From: Balanoglossus misakiensis
Lineage: Eukaryota; Hemichordata
Length of the DNA stretch: 64,000 bases
Direction: 5' to 3'
NCBI GenBank assembly: GCA_040954595.2
Contig: CM082597.2
Coordinates: 2,046,001-2,110,000 of the forward strand
In this document: one piece after another, positions 18,818-31,700 of the stretch
Layout of the letters: each line of letters opens with the position of its first letter
Numbering within the stretch: the stretch's first letter is position 1
Notes under the pieces: model-generated
What the model was told of the DNA's origin: nothing
What the model saw: the letters and a program-made list of their open reading frames with translations, nothing else
Databases searched by the model: none
Made by a program: the position numbers and the translations under genes

Positions 18818-21501
18818 TCAACAGGTGCTGCGATGAGAAAGAAAACCATACTTTGAGATATAGTGAACCTAGACCTGGTCGTGAACAGTGCTCATAAAAA
18901 ATCTGAGTTTTGAAGTATTCATTTCTATACAACATGCTGGGTGGTACAGTTGATAACGTATTCGCACATACCTTCCTGGTGACTGCCAGCTATCAGCAAA
19001 CTCGTCGATGTAACTGGTGAACTCTCCGTTTGGCATCCGGAAGTCGTTGTGTGGATCCCCGTCGGCGTTTCCTAGGAGACCGCAGACCCTTCCTCGTTGG
19101 CTGTCGTTCAGTTGAGCCTTAATGTGAGTCACACCGTCCCACATGAGTGAAAACACGTCACCAACTTCCACGGTCGTCTGCTCAACACCCAACTTGTCAA
19201 TCACCACCCCTTCCAGAGGATTGTAGGGAAATGCCGTCAACTCTTTTCCATTTATCTACGATTAGAAAACAAATTTCCTCAAATATGAAAATCAAAATGG
19301 CCGCCATCTCTGTGTTATCTCTATGGAGAAAATATAAAGTTGTCACTATTATGAAAACAAGACGGTGAACACACAGTTTCTTCTTTATTGTCAACAACAC
19401 TCCACACACTTTGATAAAGCAAAGAACTGACAAAAGGTTCCGTGCAACACAGTTTGTCTGAAAAATCTGTCAGCACGTTGATTAAACAAATATATGAATG
19501 TTCACTGAATTATGGTCCTTACCAAAACCAAACCTGCCTGTCGCAGGTCGATGACAGTCTGGTCGTTTCGTCCAATATTCAGGCGTACTGTAGCGGCATT
19601 GACTCTGGAAACCGCCCTTCCTTTCTCGATTCCAGGTTCTGTGCTGGATTCAACACTGAAAGTGGCGAGGGCCCCGTCACATCCATCGGTGAAGAGAGTG
19701 TACGAACAAACGCCCTGGTAGCTAAAATGGCGTCCATCGAAAGACGTGAAGTGTGGATCGCCCTTTTCATCGCCATCTGTGCTCGATGACGATTTTGAAG
19801 TTGTATTGAAGAAAGCAGTTTTACAAATGTAACAGTTCGTGCAGATACAGAAAATCTGTACTTTCATTAATACCTTATATTGGCACGGTGCATTTGGGAA
19901 GGCATGGTATACTGAATTGATATTAATATAGAGAATACACTTCGCGTTCATATTGCAGTTAAATGAAGGCGGTTTTATGAATGAAAGGGTAACCCAGCCA
20001 CCTTCGAAAAAGTGTGTTTACTTACCGTCATCACTCTCCGCTAGAAAAGATAGAAAATAATGTATAAAAGAGACTTGATGTGGTTTTGAGATACAGGCAA
20101 TTTATAACTCCACCTACAGTTATTCTGCACATGAGTGTTGATTGTAGAGTGCACCCTTTTGTTACAGTTAATTCTTTAACGATTTGCATGTTGCAAATGA
20201 TTAAGGTAATATACGGGAATGTGGCGACTGGTCGAGATCTCGGCGATGGCAAGCGAAACGGAAAACACACAACACACCTTAAGTTGGTACTTGTCTGAAA
20301 ACATATCAGGAGTGGCTTATACAAAAAATGTTGACTGAAATATGCATAAGTTTAGCGGTCGTGATGTAATGGAGAGACACTTACGTATTTCGTACTTGTG
20401 ATCATCCGCTTCCTTACAGAGTTCACTTCCGCCGGAACCCATAACTAGAATACACAATAAGAATAGATACTTTACAAGCTAATTCCTACATCTCATTTTC
20501 CATTCATATGTCACCATCTGTATTTATCACATTCTAGACAGCACAGTTCAACTAGTTGCATCAAATTATGAGAACAGAGTTGACGGTTCACAAAATGTAA
20601 TTCCGTGTTGTTTCCATTGAATGCTTCCAAAAATAAAATCATTTGATCTGATCTAAATATGTGCGTAATATCATTGCTGCATCTACTTACCGCTGTATGT
20701 ATCATACTTGTCTTCCTGGTATAAAATTCAAAGAATAGAGTTAACCAATGTCTATCATAATTCCATTTCTGTGAAAGCATTCTAATCTATATGCTGGACC
20801 TTGAATTGACCAATGTTTCCTAACGCACGTGCTTCCGGCCTAGTCCGTTCCCCTGCCACATTTTCGCCACTGGTGGCGCTGCGAGAAAACACAGCGCAGC
20901 CAGCGGCGAAAATGTGGCAAGGGACCAGACTAACGCAGCATTTCTGGCCACACTTTCCTCACGGGTATTGCACACAAACTGAACTTACACAAGTTGTTTC
21001 GCTTTGAGTGACCTCGAAAACCTCTTCTCGGAAACATTCTTCCTGACAGCATTCTTCGGCGAGACCTCTAGATGGCGCTCGCCTGCTGCGACCACCAATG
21101 AAATCCTTCGCCTTTGCCTCCTTCTGGATGAACACTGACATTGAAAAGCATACGACAAATATTATGGGATATACGCGCTAGAAAACATGCTGCCATTCAG
21201 AATGTTCGCACCAATTGTATGGTTATGGATTTAGTGTATTCTCGAAATGTTTTTGGTTTTATTTGTTATCACTTACCGCCACGTCTGTTGACCACTTTCT
21301 GTTCTTTTTGATCCTGAGAAAATAAAATGTGTACAGTGGGCGGCTCAAGTGTACACACTTTTATTGAAACGACACAACTTATATAAATGTTGATGGTGAA
21401 ATTCTCACCACACACACCACTTACGGCAAACGAAAAGGCAAACTTACATGTACACCAGCAGCAAAAACTGCACACAGGATGACGAGAAATGGCAACTTCA
21501 T
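18818..21501 (-). CDS. Secreted Gla-domain / von Willebrand type D protein
   Basis: Nine minus-strand exons join in frame: 21448-21501, 21277-21313, 20989-21134, 20691-20715, 20385-20444, 20026-20040, 19523-19776, 18972-19255 and 18818-18827, giving 294 residues. Exon 1 is a signal peptide (MKLPFLVILCAVFAAG). Exon 3 holds a propeptide ending in GRSRR (furin-type) and a Gla-like domain, AEECCQEECFREEVFEV, ending in Cys. It enters in phase 1 and leaves in phase 0. Exon 4 is exactly 25 nt (EDKYDTYS, aromatic stack), phase 0 to 1. Both match the canonical exons of vitamin K-dependent clotting factors. After a short acidic linker, exons 7-8 encode a vWD domain from GDPHFTSFDG to CGLLGN and FADSW; exon 9 adds STC and the stop. 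Gla residues would bind calcium after gamma-carboxylation. The combination with vWD is unfamiliar to me. The exon 7 acceptor (CACAG) has a weak pyrimidine tract. A 5' UTR intron acceptor probably lies about 10 bases before the ATG. Confidence 0.8.
20841..20933. repeat. Foldback element in intron 3 of the Gla-vWD gene
   Basis: An imperfect inverted repeat with arms of about 43 bp. TGCCACATTTTCGCC on the left pairs perfectly with GGCGAAAATGTGGCA on the right, and the flanks TAGTCC / GACTA also nearly pair. The loop is short (AGAAAACA region). It probably is a small non-autonomous palindromic element. It lies between the Gla exon and the 25-nt exon. Confidence 0.7.
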
Positions 21502-23300
21502 CTTGATTTTTCTGAAGAAAGGTAGTAGGAGATGGTTAACATGAATTGAACAATTTTGGGAATACTACATGCAAAAATATCTCAACAAAGTACATGTTCT
21601 AGGCACCAGGCCTTACATACGCAACTCCACCTACAAGGGAAAATACGAACCGTGTACTCGGTGGGCTATCTGCAACTGGCACTGCTCTTCGAATATCTTG
21701 TATTTATTGCAGTGGGGGAGTTTTTTTTTTCTTCTCCATAACCTGTAGCAGGTGTGCGTGAAAGGCACCGAGCAGAAACTAATCGAATAGGATTATTCCC
21801 AAAACAAGACATGAGAGAAGGGTACTCCTCGCATTTCATTGGACACGTGCTGATAATTAGAATATAATTTCTGTTTTTCTTTTCTTCTTAACTGAGGCAT
21901 CCATTGGGTTTATGACGTACGAGACACAGTATGGCCTGGTCACAACTATAATATTTATATGGAAAATCCGTTGACGTGAAACTATCACGGAATGTTTTAT
22001 TGCCTTTATACCATAACACCCGCTTGTTTGATGTTCGTCGTGTCTTGCTCATATAAACACTTGTTGTAGAAAATCCTTCAAATAAAAATATCACAGAAGT
22101 TAGGCTAAACTAAATCACAAAGGGTAGTCTAAGCTAAATTCATAAAATGATTTCAGACCAAAATGTTGAATGTACCTGCACGCCACTTACATGCCCAAAA
22201 TCTTAGATTTTTGGAATTTTCGGCACTTCTTGTTTTGCCTATACACTTTCTTGTTCTTAATTTATATTTGCACAACGCATGCTACATTTTATAGATGGTT
22301 ATATTAATCGTCTGACGCAATGATGAGTTATTAGGAAATTCTCACAAATGGCGTTGCTTTTATTAGCAGATCATAAAAAATCAACACCAAAGGACAAAAA
22401 TATGTACTGTGTATACTGAAATGATATTTGCATTCGACAGATCATGTATGTACAGGTAGGTGTGCATGCATGCATGCATGTAAACTGGGACTCACTTGAC
22501 CTTGCCCATTCTATACCACACAATCAGGCCAATGCAGTCAATGAGGTCCGCAAGTTCATGTCGGGGACCAGTCAACTGGCAAATGTCACGGTGTGCTAAT
22601 TTTTCTCACCATGTTAGCAATTCGACATACAGCTGCCCAATCCCATTAAAGATGATTATCCATGCACATCAAACAAGCGATAACATAACAGCAGTTCTAA
22701 AACCACAACCGGGAGCCACGAATCCTCACAAACCTTTACGGCAAGTGATCTAGTTAACTTAAACAAGTATAACTAATACAGGCCTGGAAACATATGCAAT
22801 CGAAAACGAACATCACAGCTCACAGCAGTTGGCAATAAAGTTTTAACACATACCTCAGTAATCTTTGTGTGTTAAATGGTAGTAACGATTGAAGCTGGTC
22901 GTAGAGTTTGGGTAGCAATGCATACTGCAATGTAGAATCCTCGCAGAACTTTAGTTACTTGAAAACTGGTACGGTGAATCTCTATACAAACACGTACATG
23001 TTCCAATGGCTCATTGGCTGACAGGAGAGCAGTGTGTGCCTCGATGATTGGTCATGTTTTACACCAGGTGTTGTTGATGCATTGTAAGCTGGATAATGCA
23101 CACACATCTGTGTGGGCACCCTTGAGATGTCGGTGCAAAGTTCAAACGTAAAATCTGTTCTCATGATGTGAAATGTTCATCACATCATCGTGACCTGGTA
23201 GTCACGATTACATAACTGGAAACAAAATCAAAAATATACACTTATTCTGATATCACCTATAGACAACTCTGACAAAAACTCCATAATAACAGTGAATTAA
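21502..23300. other. 5' flank of the Gla-vWD gene and intergenic DNA
   Basis: No exon with family similarity was found. A short GCATGCATGCATGCATG stretch lies near 22464-22480. A lone ATG-plus-donor (22490-22509, minus strand) is discussed under rejected items. Confidence 0.45.
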
Positions 23301-23316
23301 TATATATGAAATATTC

Positions 23317-23344
23317 TTTATTACAATTTGAACATTACTTTATT
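23317..23344 (-). terminator. Candidate distal poly(A) signals for AMP deaminase
   Basis: Two minus-strand AATAAA hexamers, at 23317-23322 and 23339-23344, in an AT-rich stretch. If used, the AMP deaminase transcript would have a 3' UTR of about 2.4 kb. This is positional inference. Confidence 0.3.
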
Positions 23345-25745
23345 ACATATGATAACCTCAAAATATTACAAACACCAAATCTTGAAAGCATAACAAAATA
23401 CCAGTTTGCCAATGTAGAATTTCAGCACCTGCTTCAGCTAAAAAAATCTTGAATTTTAACAACTAACAGCTGTAACTTTTGATGTTATTTTGCAGACCAC
23501 AATGAGAATAAAATCTTGACCTCTCAAGACAGATTCAATGGTAGATGGCAGATCCTATGTATTTTACCTCAACAACTCAACTAAAATTATAGAAAGTCAT
23601 TGAAGCTGAGGACAGTATCTTGGGGACGTGTACTAATTCCTAGTAATGCAATAACACAGAGATATTCATAATGAAACTGTGCCTCTAACTCATGCTATGG
23701 GATACAGAGTTCATATTATTTCCCATCTTTAAAAACAGAAAGTGAATAAAATAGTAATCTAGAATATGTGTTTGAGGTAGGTACTAAATATTGTCCGAGA
23801 ACAGTCTCATGAAGTTCAGCAGTTATACCATCAAAGTTTACTGGGAGATATTGCGAACAGTACTGGTTGCAGATGTCAAGTGGACAGGAGAACTAGAAAA
23901 TCTACAGAATTTGGCAGTTTTTAAAATATACCTCAACAATTAAAGGGTAATAAATGGCACATTTTTTCATTATCTTAAATATATTTTTTGTTTGGTGTAG
24001 GAAGTTAACTACTTTTTCCATGACCTTCAAAGGATTTTGCTACCTATCTAAATGAAAAAAATGCCCAGAATCTCATGATGCCAGATTCTGCTATAAAGAG
24101 TAGTCCAGCTACATGTACATGTATGACCAAACTAAAACAGTACAATGAGTTCTAATGGCTACAGGCAGAGACAGAGCTTGTCATTAACATGAAGGCTACA
24201 CAAAATATCACCTATCAAGTCTCATGATAGGAACATGTGTTTGTGCGTCATCTGTCTAGGACCTCCATGTACTGTACAAATACAAAAATACAGAACATCA
24301 TTATCAGGCATACAGTGGATGTATAATAATACAAAGTACATGTACATGTATTTGTATGTATACATCCTATACAACATGTGTTAGAGCTCTAAAATTTGCA
24401 TGTGTGGCTAATCACAGAAACATAAAAAACATCTCAAATATCATAATGATTTAAATAACTTTACTGCTTTAAATTAATGAAGTATACAAATCCAACTTAA
24501 AATTCACATAATATGAATAAGACTTTCTTGAACACATTATTTTAATTAAATTATACAATAAACAGAAGATATACAGACTACATAACCTGTATCAGTAATG
24601 CACATAGTTTGGTACACACTTGTATGTGTATAAAATAATGCAGTATGAATATCAAATACTTTATGCCTTTTTTTTGATAATTGAAATACATCATTATTGT
24701 GGTAACAAACTTCGGGTTTCAGCCCTGGCTTGTACATAAATCGTAATAATGTACAGGTCAGTACATAACTCGCAATAATGCATGTACAGGCCTGTATATA
24801 ACTTGAAATAATGTACAGCAAAGATAACATTACAAAAGTAATAATACTGTCTACAAAAAAGGGGGTAATTGGTCAAAAACTATGACCATATAACAATGTA
24901 AGTATTTGAAAAAGAACAGTAACTGGTACATCAATCAATGAGAACAATTCAGCAATACCTGTAGTACTATTGGTAGAGCTCTCAAGTGCTAGCACCAAAT
25001 ATATTTGATTTGTGACTATAAAGTAATTGTGATCAAGCTCCATTTTTGATATGGTCTTTCGCTACACAACAAGAGATATGTAAAATAAACCATTCTATAA
25101 GATGTTGATTGTCTTTCAATGATACTATTTCTATGCCAATGACGAAACCTGTAACATGCAGTATCAGTCCAGCTGGACAATCTGTTGACACTGCATCACT
25201 ATAGAAACTAAACTCCATATCACAACATTGCAAATCAACTGTAAATGACAACAATGTCACTGAATCAAGCACCTTTAACATGATCCCTCTGAGGGGCCGT
25301 GGATAATTAAAAACACATGCAACATAAGCAACATTTCTTTGTTACAAGGAGGAGCTTTAGTACTTTGATTATCATGTGCGGCATATTCACAATTTCGAAG
25401 CCTGAATATGCATGATGATTGCTACCAGTAAATAGTCCTTATACTATTATTAAGGTCAATGGATATTGCTATTTTAAATTGAAACAGTGATTCAACTTTT
25501 GATTTTCTTCATTTTTAGAATTGAAATATATATATATTTTTTAGAAAGAAGGTAGCGTGAGTATGTTAAAGTTCACAGAGGATGAAAGAGGTTTGAATCA
25601 ATTGCAAGTTATATTGTTGGTTATGTATGCACATGTTTTAATTACCCACAGCCCGTAACACTGGTAAATAGTTATTCAGCTATACTATCCAGTTGGGTGG
25701 CTCTATTATAACCTTTGTCATTATTACTTTCCCGAGGAATCTCTC
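23345..25745 (-). other. Likely 3' UTR / flank of AMP deaminase
   Basis: Non-coding AT-rich sequence after the AMP deaminase stop codon at 25746. It contains a three-copy minisatellite at 24732-24820 and no recognised gene. Confidence 0.4.
24732..24820. repeat. Three-copy degenerate tandem repeat, ~30-bp unit
   Basis: Successive units read GTACATAAATCGTAATAATG, GTACATAACTCGCAATAATG and GTATATAACTTGAAATAATG, each followed by a GTACAGG-like end. Spacing is 28-34 bp. It lies downstream of the AMP deaminase coding region. Confidence 0.75.
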
Positions 25746-28700
25746 TCACTCTCCATTTCCCATTCCTGCAGTGACTGCTGAACAGATTGTCTGGAGTTCA
25801 TCGACGAGAGCTTCGTGTCTGAATGTCACTCGGATGTCTGGCACATTGGTACGAGTGATGTCGTTGCCATGTTGGCCTTCCTTTCTGTAGCTGAGCCCTA
25901 ACCAGTATTGCTTCATCTGAAATTAGATGGTACATGCGCATTATGTACAAGCGAGTTAAACACTCACACAGTAGCACTAAACTTTAATGGGAATAAACTA
26001 CAACATCCAAGGGAGACATATGCTTTTATCTGTTAATACTTAAATGAAAATTTTTCACACGCGGTGCACGTAAGCCATTTGAACACAGTATCCTCTTAGT
26101 CCGGAATAAATACTGCCATGATCTGATGTTCTTGCAACACAGACACCTTCTATGGACACACAGACCAAAATAACAAGCTAACACAAATAGGCAACACTAC
26201 AAACCCACAATTTGGGTACTCTATAATCTTACCTCATGTGGAAATCCACTCATAAGGACACTGTTCCGTGCCAACTCACACATGTCACATGGAGAGAGTT
26301 TCCACACCTGAGCTGCTATACTGTACTCCTCCATAAGAGGTTCCTGAAAAAGCGATCCACCAGAAAATCAAGATATCTTATACAAATCTTATATATATTT
26401 CAATATTTCTGTTCATTGTATCTAGTGAAGATTCCTGTTCAACTCTCTTATCTATAACATGCATGATACGCCGAGGCATCAGCTTGCCACCCAGATTGTG
26501 TGTAATTTCTTCATGAGCAGTTATCAGTCTCGCATTCCATCAATGCTTTACCTTAGTAAAGTGAAACTGTAGTGGGTCATCCGTGGACAGGGACACCACT
26601 AGCCCCCTGGCTAGAAATTCCGGCAGTGGATTGCGGTGATAGTTGAGGAACAGTGAATTGTTGCTGAGTGGTGACATTGCGATGCCGATCTGTGACAGGT
26701 AGTACAAGTACTGTAGAACTGGAGACTGCAAAGGAAAAATAATTACACATTAAAAGGATACAATCACTAATTTACAAAGTCATCCATCTGCAACATCTAC
26801 CATCCAGCTAACTAACTGCATGTCAATTACATTATCTACCATCGATCTACTTTACATTTCACACCAATACAACCATCTACCATCCATCTACGCAACTCTA
26901 AACACTACTGCTGTCATCTACAATTAATCTGCCTATCTGCACACCAATACAATCATCTGCCACACACATCTTTCAAACCATCTGCCATCAATCTGCCAAC
27001 CTCACCTTCCTTAGCAGCAAACCATGTGAGATATTTTCAGCTGTGAGAAATGCTGCCACCAAGTGGTGTACAGGACCAGCTTCACCGCAATGGGGTCTGA
27101 ATGCAAAGGTGTTGAAACCTCTCTCCCTAAAAAATACACAAAATGAATATTAAATTTTCTATTACATACTTTTCAATACCAAACATAAATTACATGCAGA
27201 AATGTATTCTGAGTCATGTATAAATCCAAGATTTGCCAGGAGTTGTGCGTGTCTCCTGATTTATAATACACTAACTCTGTTGAAGTTTATCACAGACATA
27301 GAGACAACAGAATACACTTACTTCCTGAAGTGGTTCAGCACGAGTATGTTAGCGTAAGTGTAATACAGATAATATGCATATGGAGGATTTTCCAACTCTG
27401 TCCATTTGTCCGGAGTTGGACTGTCTTTTGTAAATACGTAACGTTCTGGTTTGGATTCGTCGTCAACGCTGTCAAAACCAGTAACCTGTGGAAGTGCACA
27501 TTGATTCATAAATTTCATCTTCATGTAAACAAATTAGCATACTCAATTCTCCCTATAGGGTGTCCTAACAAATGACCATAACATTGGCTTATTAATTTTT
27601 ATTTTTTTCTCATTCCCAATGGTTTTCCCAGAGATACTTACATGTTGCAGGAAGCAGTGCAATTCCGGATGTCCCTCCGGATTCTGTGTGACTTCAAACA
27701 GTGGCATGAAGATGTTATCCAACATCTCCTGAAAGTTTGAGACTACATTCTTGGCTCTGTAAATGTCACTGGAAGATGATACGAAAGAGGAAGAAATTTA
27801 TGAATAGTAAACTCGTACCGAAAAATATCAGACTGTAATTGTAAGGATCACACAGAGGTCATGAAAGTGGTCTATTTGAAACTTATAAAGATGGTTAATG
27901 ACAGTAAATATGTCACAAGAATATTGTCATCCATCTGTACAATGTCATAGGAAGTATTGTTCTATTGCCGTTGCAAAAACAACACACTAAGATAGGGGAG
28001 CATTTATGTTTGTGAACTCACTAGAGCCTAGGGAGCTGAACCAGCCATCTGATGTTGTCTGAGTAGACATTGTGCGTCACAGCCCACTTAGCTAATTGAT
28101 CCCATTCATCACGGTCCTTCCCGTAAATGGATAATCTGTACTCAGCATTCTGATACTTGGATTCTTCCAGATCAGACGCTACTTCCTACAGAGCACAGAA
28201 ACTTTGTTAGAGTGCAAAAGGTTATAAAATGAAAACTTAAATGCATAGAAAAATAAAACTTACTTTAATCAGCTGTGCAAAGAACATCCCATTGTTGTAG
28301 TTATTTGTTTTGATAAATATCTCCCTCAGTCTACTCTCCCCGATTGGGTTGTACTTGGAATTGAATTTGTCAAAACGGTGAAATGTGTTACGGTCCTGAA
28401 ATAACAAGTATATTTCACTAGTATCAGTATTGGTAATTATGAATGTAAGATTCTCATAGTCTCTAGTTTGCTGCATGTATGCCAGTCAGGCTCTGTATAG
28501 AGCCATCATGTGATGATGTAGCCAAACACAGCAAATTCACACAGCGTCCAAACTTCACTGAAGCAGTATTATGGCACACAATCGATCACAGGATAAGTTG
28601 GCTTAGATAAGAGACTCTATTTTAAGTCTGTGCAAAACCACAGCTTCTTAGTGTGACTGTGAATATACAACAGTTCACCTCAGGCAGCACATATTAGAGT

Positions 28701-31700
28701 TAATACTCACGGCATGTACGTCCAACATATCGACAGTTAAGTCATAGGACGTCAGCTTCAGAGATTCAAACACCTGGGGAAAAAAAATTGAAAATTATAC
28801 AGAATGGTACAGTCCAAGTCCTGGCAGTACAATTTACACAGTCCCACAGGACTGCACAGCACTTGCATGATGAACATTTGCTCATGGTCAGCACACGATT
28901 TATCCAGATGGAACTCACCTGCGTAAGAGTCAATTTCTTGCCATTGTCATCGACCACCACCTCGTCCGGGTACTTCTTGAGTCGACTCTTGATGAAGCGA
29001 AGTAAATGTTTCTGATTCATGCAGGATGCAGCGTGTACGTGAGTGTCAACCTATAATACAATAGCGATACAGCAAACGCAATATATATAAGACTCGCATC
29101 ACAGAGTTCATACCTTTCAAATCATACAAAATTCAAAGTCTTTGCAGGGAGTTTTCCCTGTGATTCTCAAGAGAATATATCTTACCTTTCTAATATTATA
29201 GAAATCCCTATGTGGGACACTTCTTTGTGCTGCCAGTTCCTTCATCTCGTTAAGTAGAATATGCAACTGATAGCGTGATGACAAGTACTGTAAACGTCGA
29301 TATGCAAAGGATTTTCTGTAAATGGAAAATAAATGCATCTGAGAGTTGGATAGACTGGGAACCTGTGGTGTTTGCGTGTTGATTTATGAATGTAACTACA
29401 TGTATTCCTAATTATGATATTATATGTACATAGGCAGATGTGTGGTGGGTCTAACATTAGGGGCAGGGTGACCTCACTCTTTTCGAAATACCTGATTTCA
29501 CAACCTTGTATTACTGCAAATGCAAATACAATTCCACTGGACTTATATATGCCTAGGAAAATCCATGTTAAAGGAAAATTGAGATTACGTACATTGGTCC
29601 ATTAGCCATCAGCGCTGTCAGTTCGTTCATATCCGCCAGGAAAGACGCTCTGTCCACATACGGAAATTCCATTGGTTTGGTCTTATCAGCTGGAGATTCA
29701 TCGTCCTCAGCCGGAAAGATGTGGATGATTCCTTCGATCATTTTCATCTGGCACTTGATTGGTCCCGGAATATCTACGTCGAAGGGATGCTTGTCGGAAG
29801 TCGGAGGATGAATGGGATGGTCTGGTGGAGAAATAAGAAGTTGGGCTGAGTTTTACACTGTGATTCTTTGCAGTGACTCTTAATGATCACCGCCATCGGA
29901 AAATTTAAGTCAAAGTTGTTGGTTTAGTTCTATGCAAAATATTCGCAAAAATGAAATATTTTGCATGTAAAATTAGCGCTTTCCAAAACCTTCACCATCA
30001 TATTTTTTTTCCATGTCAGACTCACCAAGTTCAGATGGTGAGCCTGCTATGTCATCATCCTCTTGTTCATCAGCAAAGGTGGCTTTGAGTTTGCCGTCGA
30101 CCGTTCTCAATGCTCTGGAGGTTGTCTTGGGAAATCTCTGCAGGGCCAGCTTCATGTATTTCTCCCTCATCATCAAGGCTGAGACGATGCTCTTGGAGGA
30201 TTCTTGTAAATCCTCAAACGGAACCTGAATGGAAGGAAATAACTGAGGGTCAAAAAAATCTGACAGTTCATGTGTCTTGCTGTTAAATATATGTCTCTTG
30301 CATAAGACTTAATAGTTTGGTTGGTGATGATGTGCATACAAGTTATGTGAGAGAGACAGAGACACAATCTGGCAGACATGGGAGAGAGAAACAGAGACAG
30401 AGAGAGACTGGCAATAGACAGAGAGACATACTGGTACAAACAGACAAAGTAAAGGAAAGCCAGGCACTAGAGAACATGCTTTAGGAAGAGTGAATACGAA
30501 AACAAATCTCACCCCAGATGTGTCATTTCCAGTAATCGAAACTCTTTGGAACTGTGTGGCCAGACTTTGATCAATCTTTCGCTGCACTTTCTCCTGCTTC
30601 TCTCTGGGCATGGGTTCACCAAATTCAACATCATTGTCAAATTCACCCATGGCAATGGTGTAGGACCTGGCCATCATTAAATAAAAATATGAGAATACAC
30701 CAAAGTTAATGATGAAATATCTGGGGTAGAGTATTTCATTGTTTATCTTAAAGAACAAATTACATTACCTATTTGGGAAGTTACTTAACCTACATGTATT
30801 ACCTTACAACTACATACATGATATATCTGTAATCACAAGTTTGGATAACTATGAGCATGATATAATGAAGCATGATGTGGTATGTGACCAAATATGATAC
30901 GTTAATGGTCAAAAATCAACCTTCCAAATTTGGCAACTAATACTCAAAAATTTAAAGTGTGAAGCATCAGCTGAATTTGTAAAACGATATCTCTAATGTA
31001 CTATCGGTAGTTGCATTTAATTGACCATAAACAAATCCACCATATGTGGTCACAGTACATGAGAGGAGCAAGGTGATAAACTTGGGTCCTTCACCCCCTG
31101 TTCCTTCTTGTTGGTTCCGCCCGCTGAGGCTAAAACAACAGGGACGAACCACGCTATAGGGGTGGCAGAGATGAATCAGATGGAGATGACACTGACAAGA
31201 CAACAGACACCACATGACAGCACAAGACAAAACATGACAACACATGCAGACATTACCACAGATTTTTGCATTCACTACAGTGCGTGTCTCGATCTGTCCT
31301 CTGGGCTAGCTGATAGACAGTGCCCCCAAGAGGTGATTTTTTTTCTGTCAGGCGGAGACAATGTACTGTAGGTGCAAGATGATTAGTGCGACGAATAACT
31401 AAACCTTCCCCACATGGTGATTACGTGATGAAAGATGCTAGATTCCGAGGTGTAGGGAGCAAAATTTATGTGTTTACAGTAGGAAACAATATCATGCAAA
31501 ATTAGGGGAAATGTGCCAATGTTAAATGGTGAATTATACTAGTATTAAGATTTAGTAATGGTTATACTCTACACAATTAAAACATGCACTACAAAACTAT
31601 CCAAAGCTATATCCATACTGGAAGAAAATAAATACAATATGATCAATATTCAATTTTCGTATTCTGACCAGAACTGAAACAGAGTAAAACTGGGCAAGAA

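Noticed and set aside
20989-21080. Insulin A-chain-like reading of the block GLAEECCQEEC
   Set aside because: Insulin needs eight residues between the third and fourth Cys; here there are fourteen. Exon phases and the following 25-nt exon fit a Gla domain instead.
22490-22509. Minus-strand ATGGGCAAGGTCAA before GTGAGT, recalling the GAPDH start MGKVK
   Set aside because: No exon with the GAPDH GVNGFGRIGR block or any other family follows on that strand; five codons are not enough.
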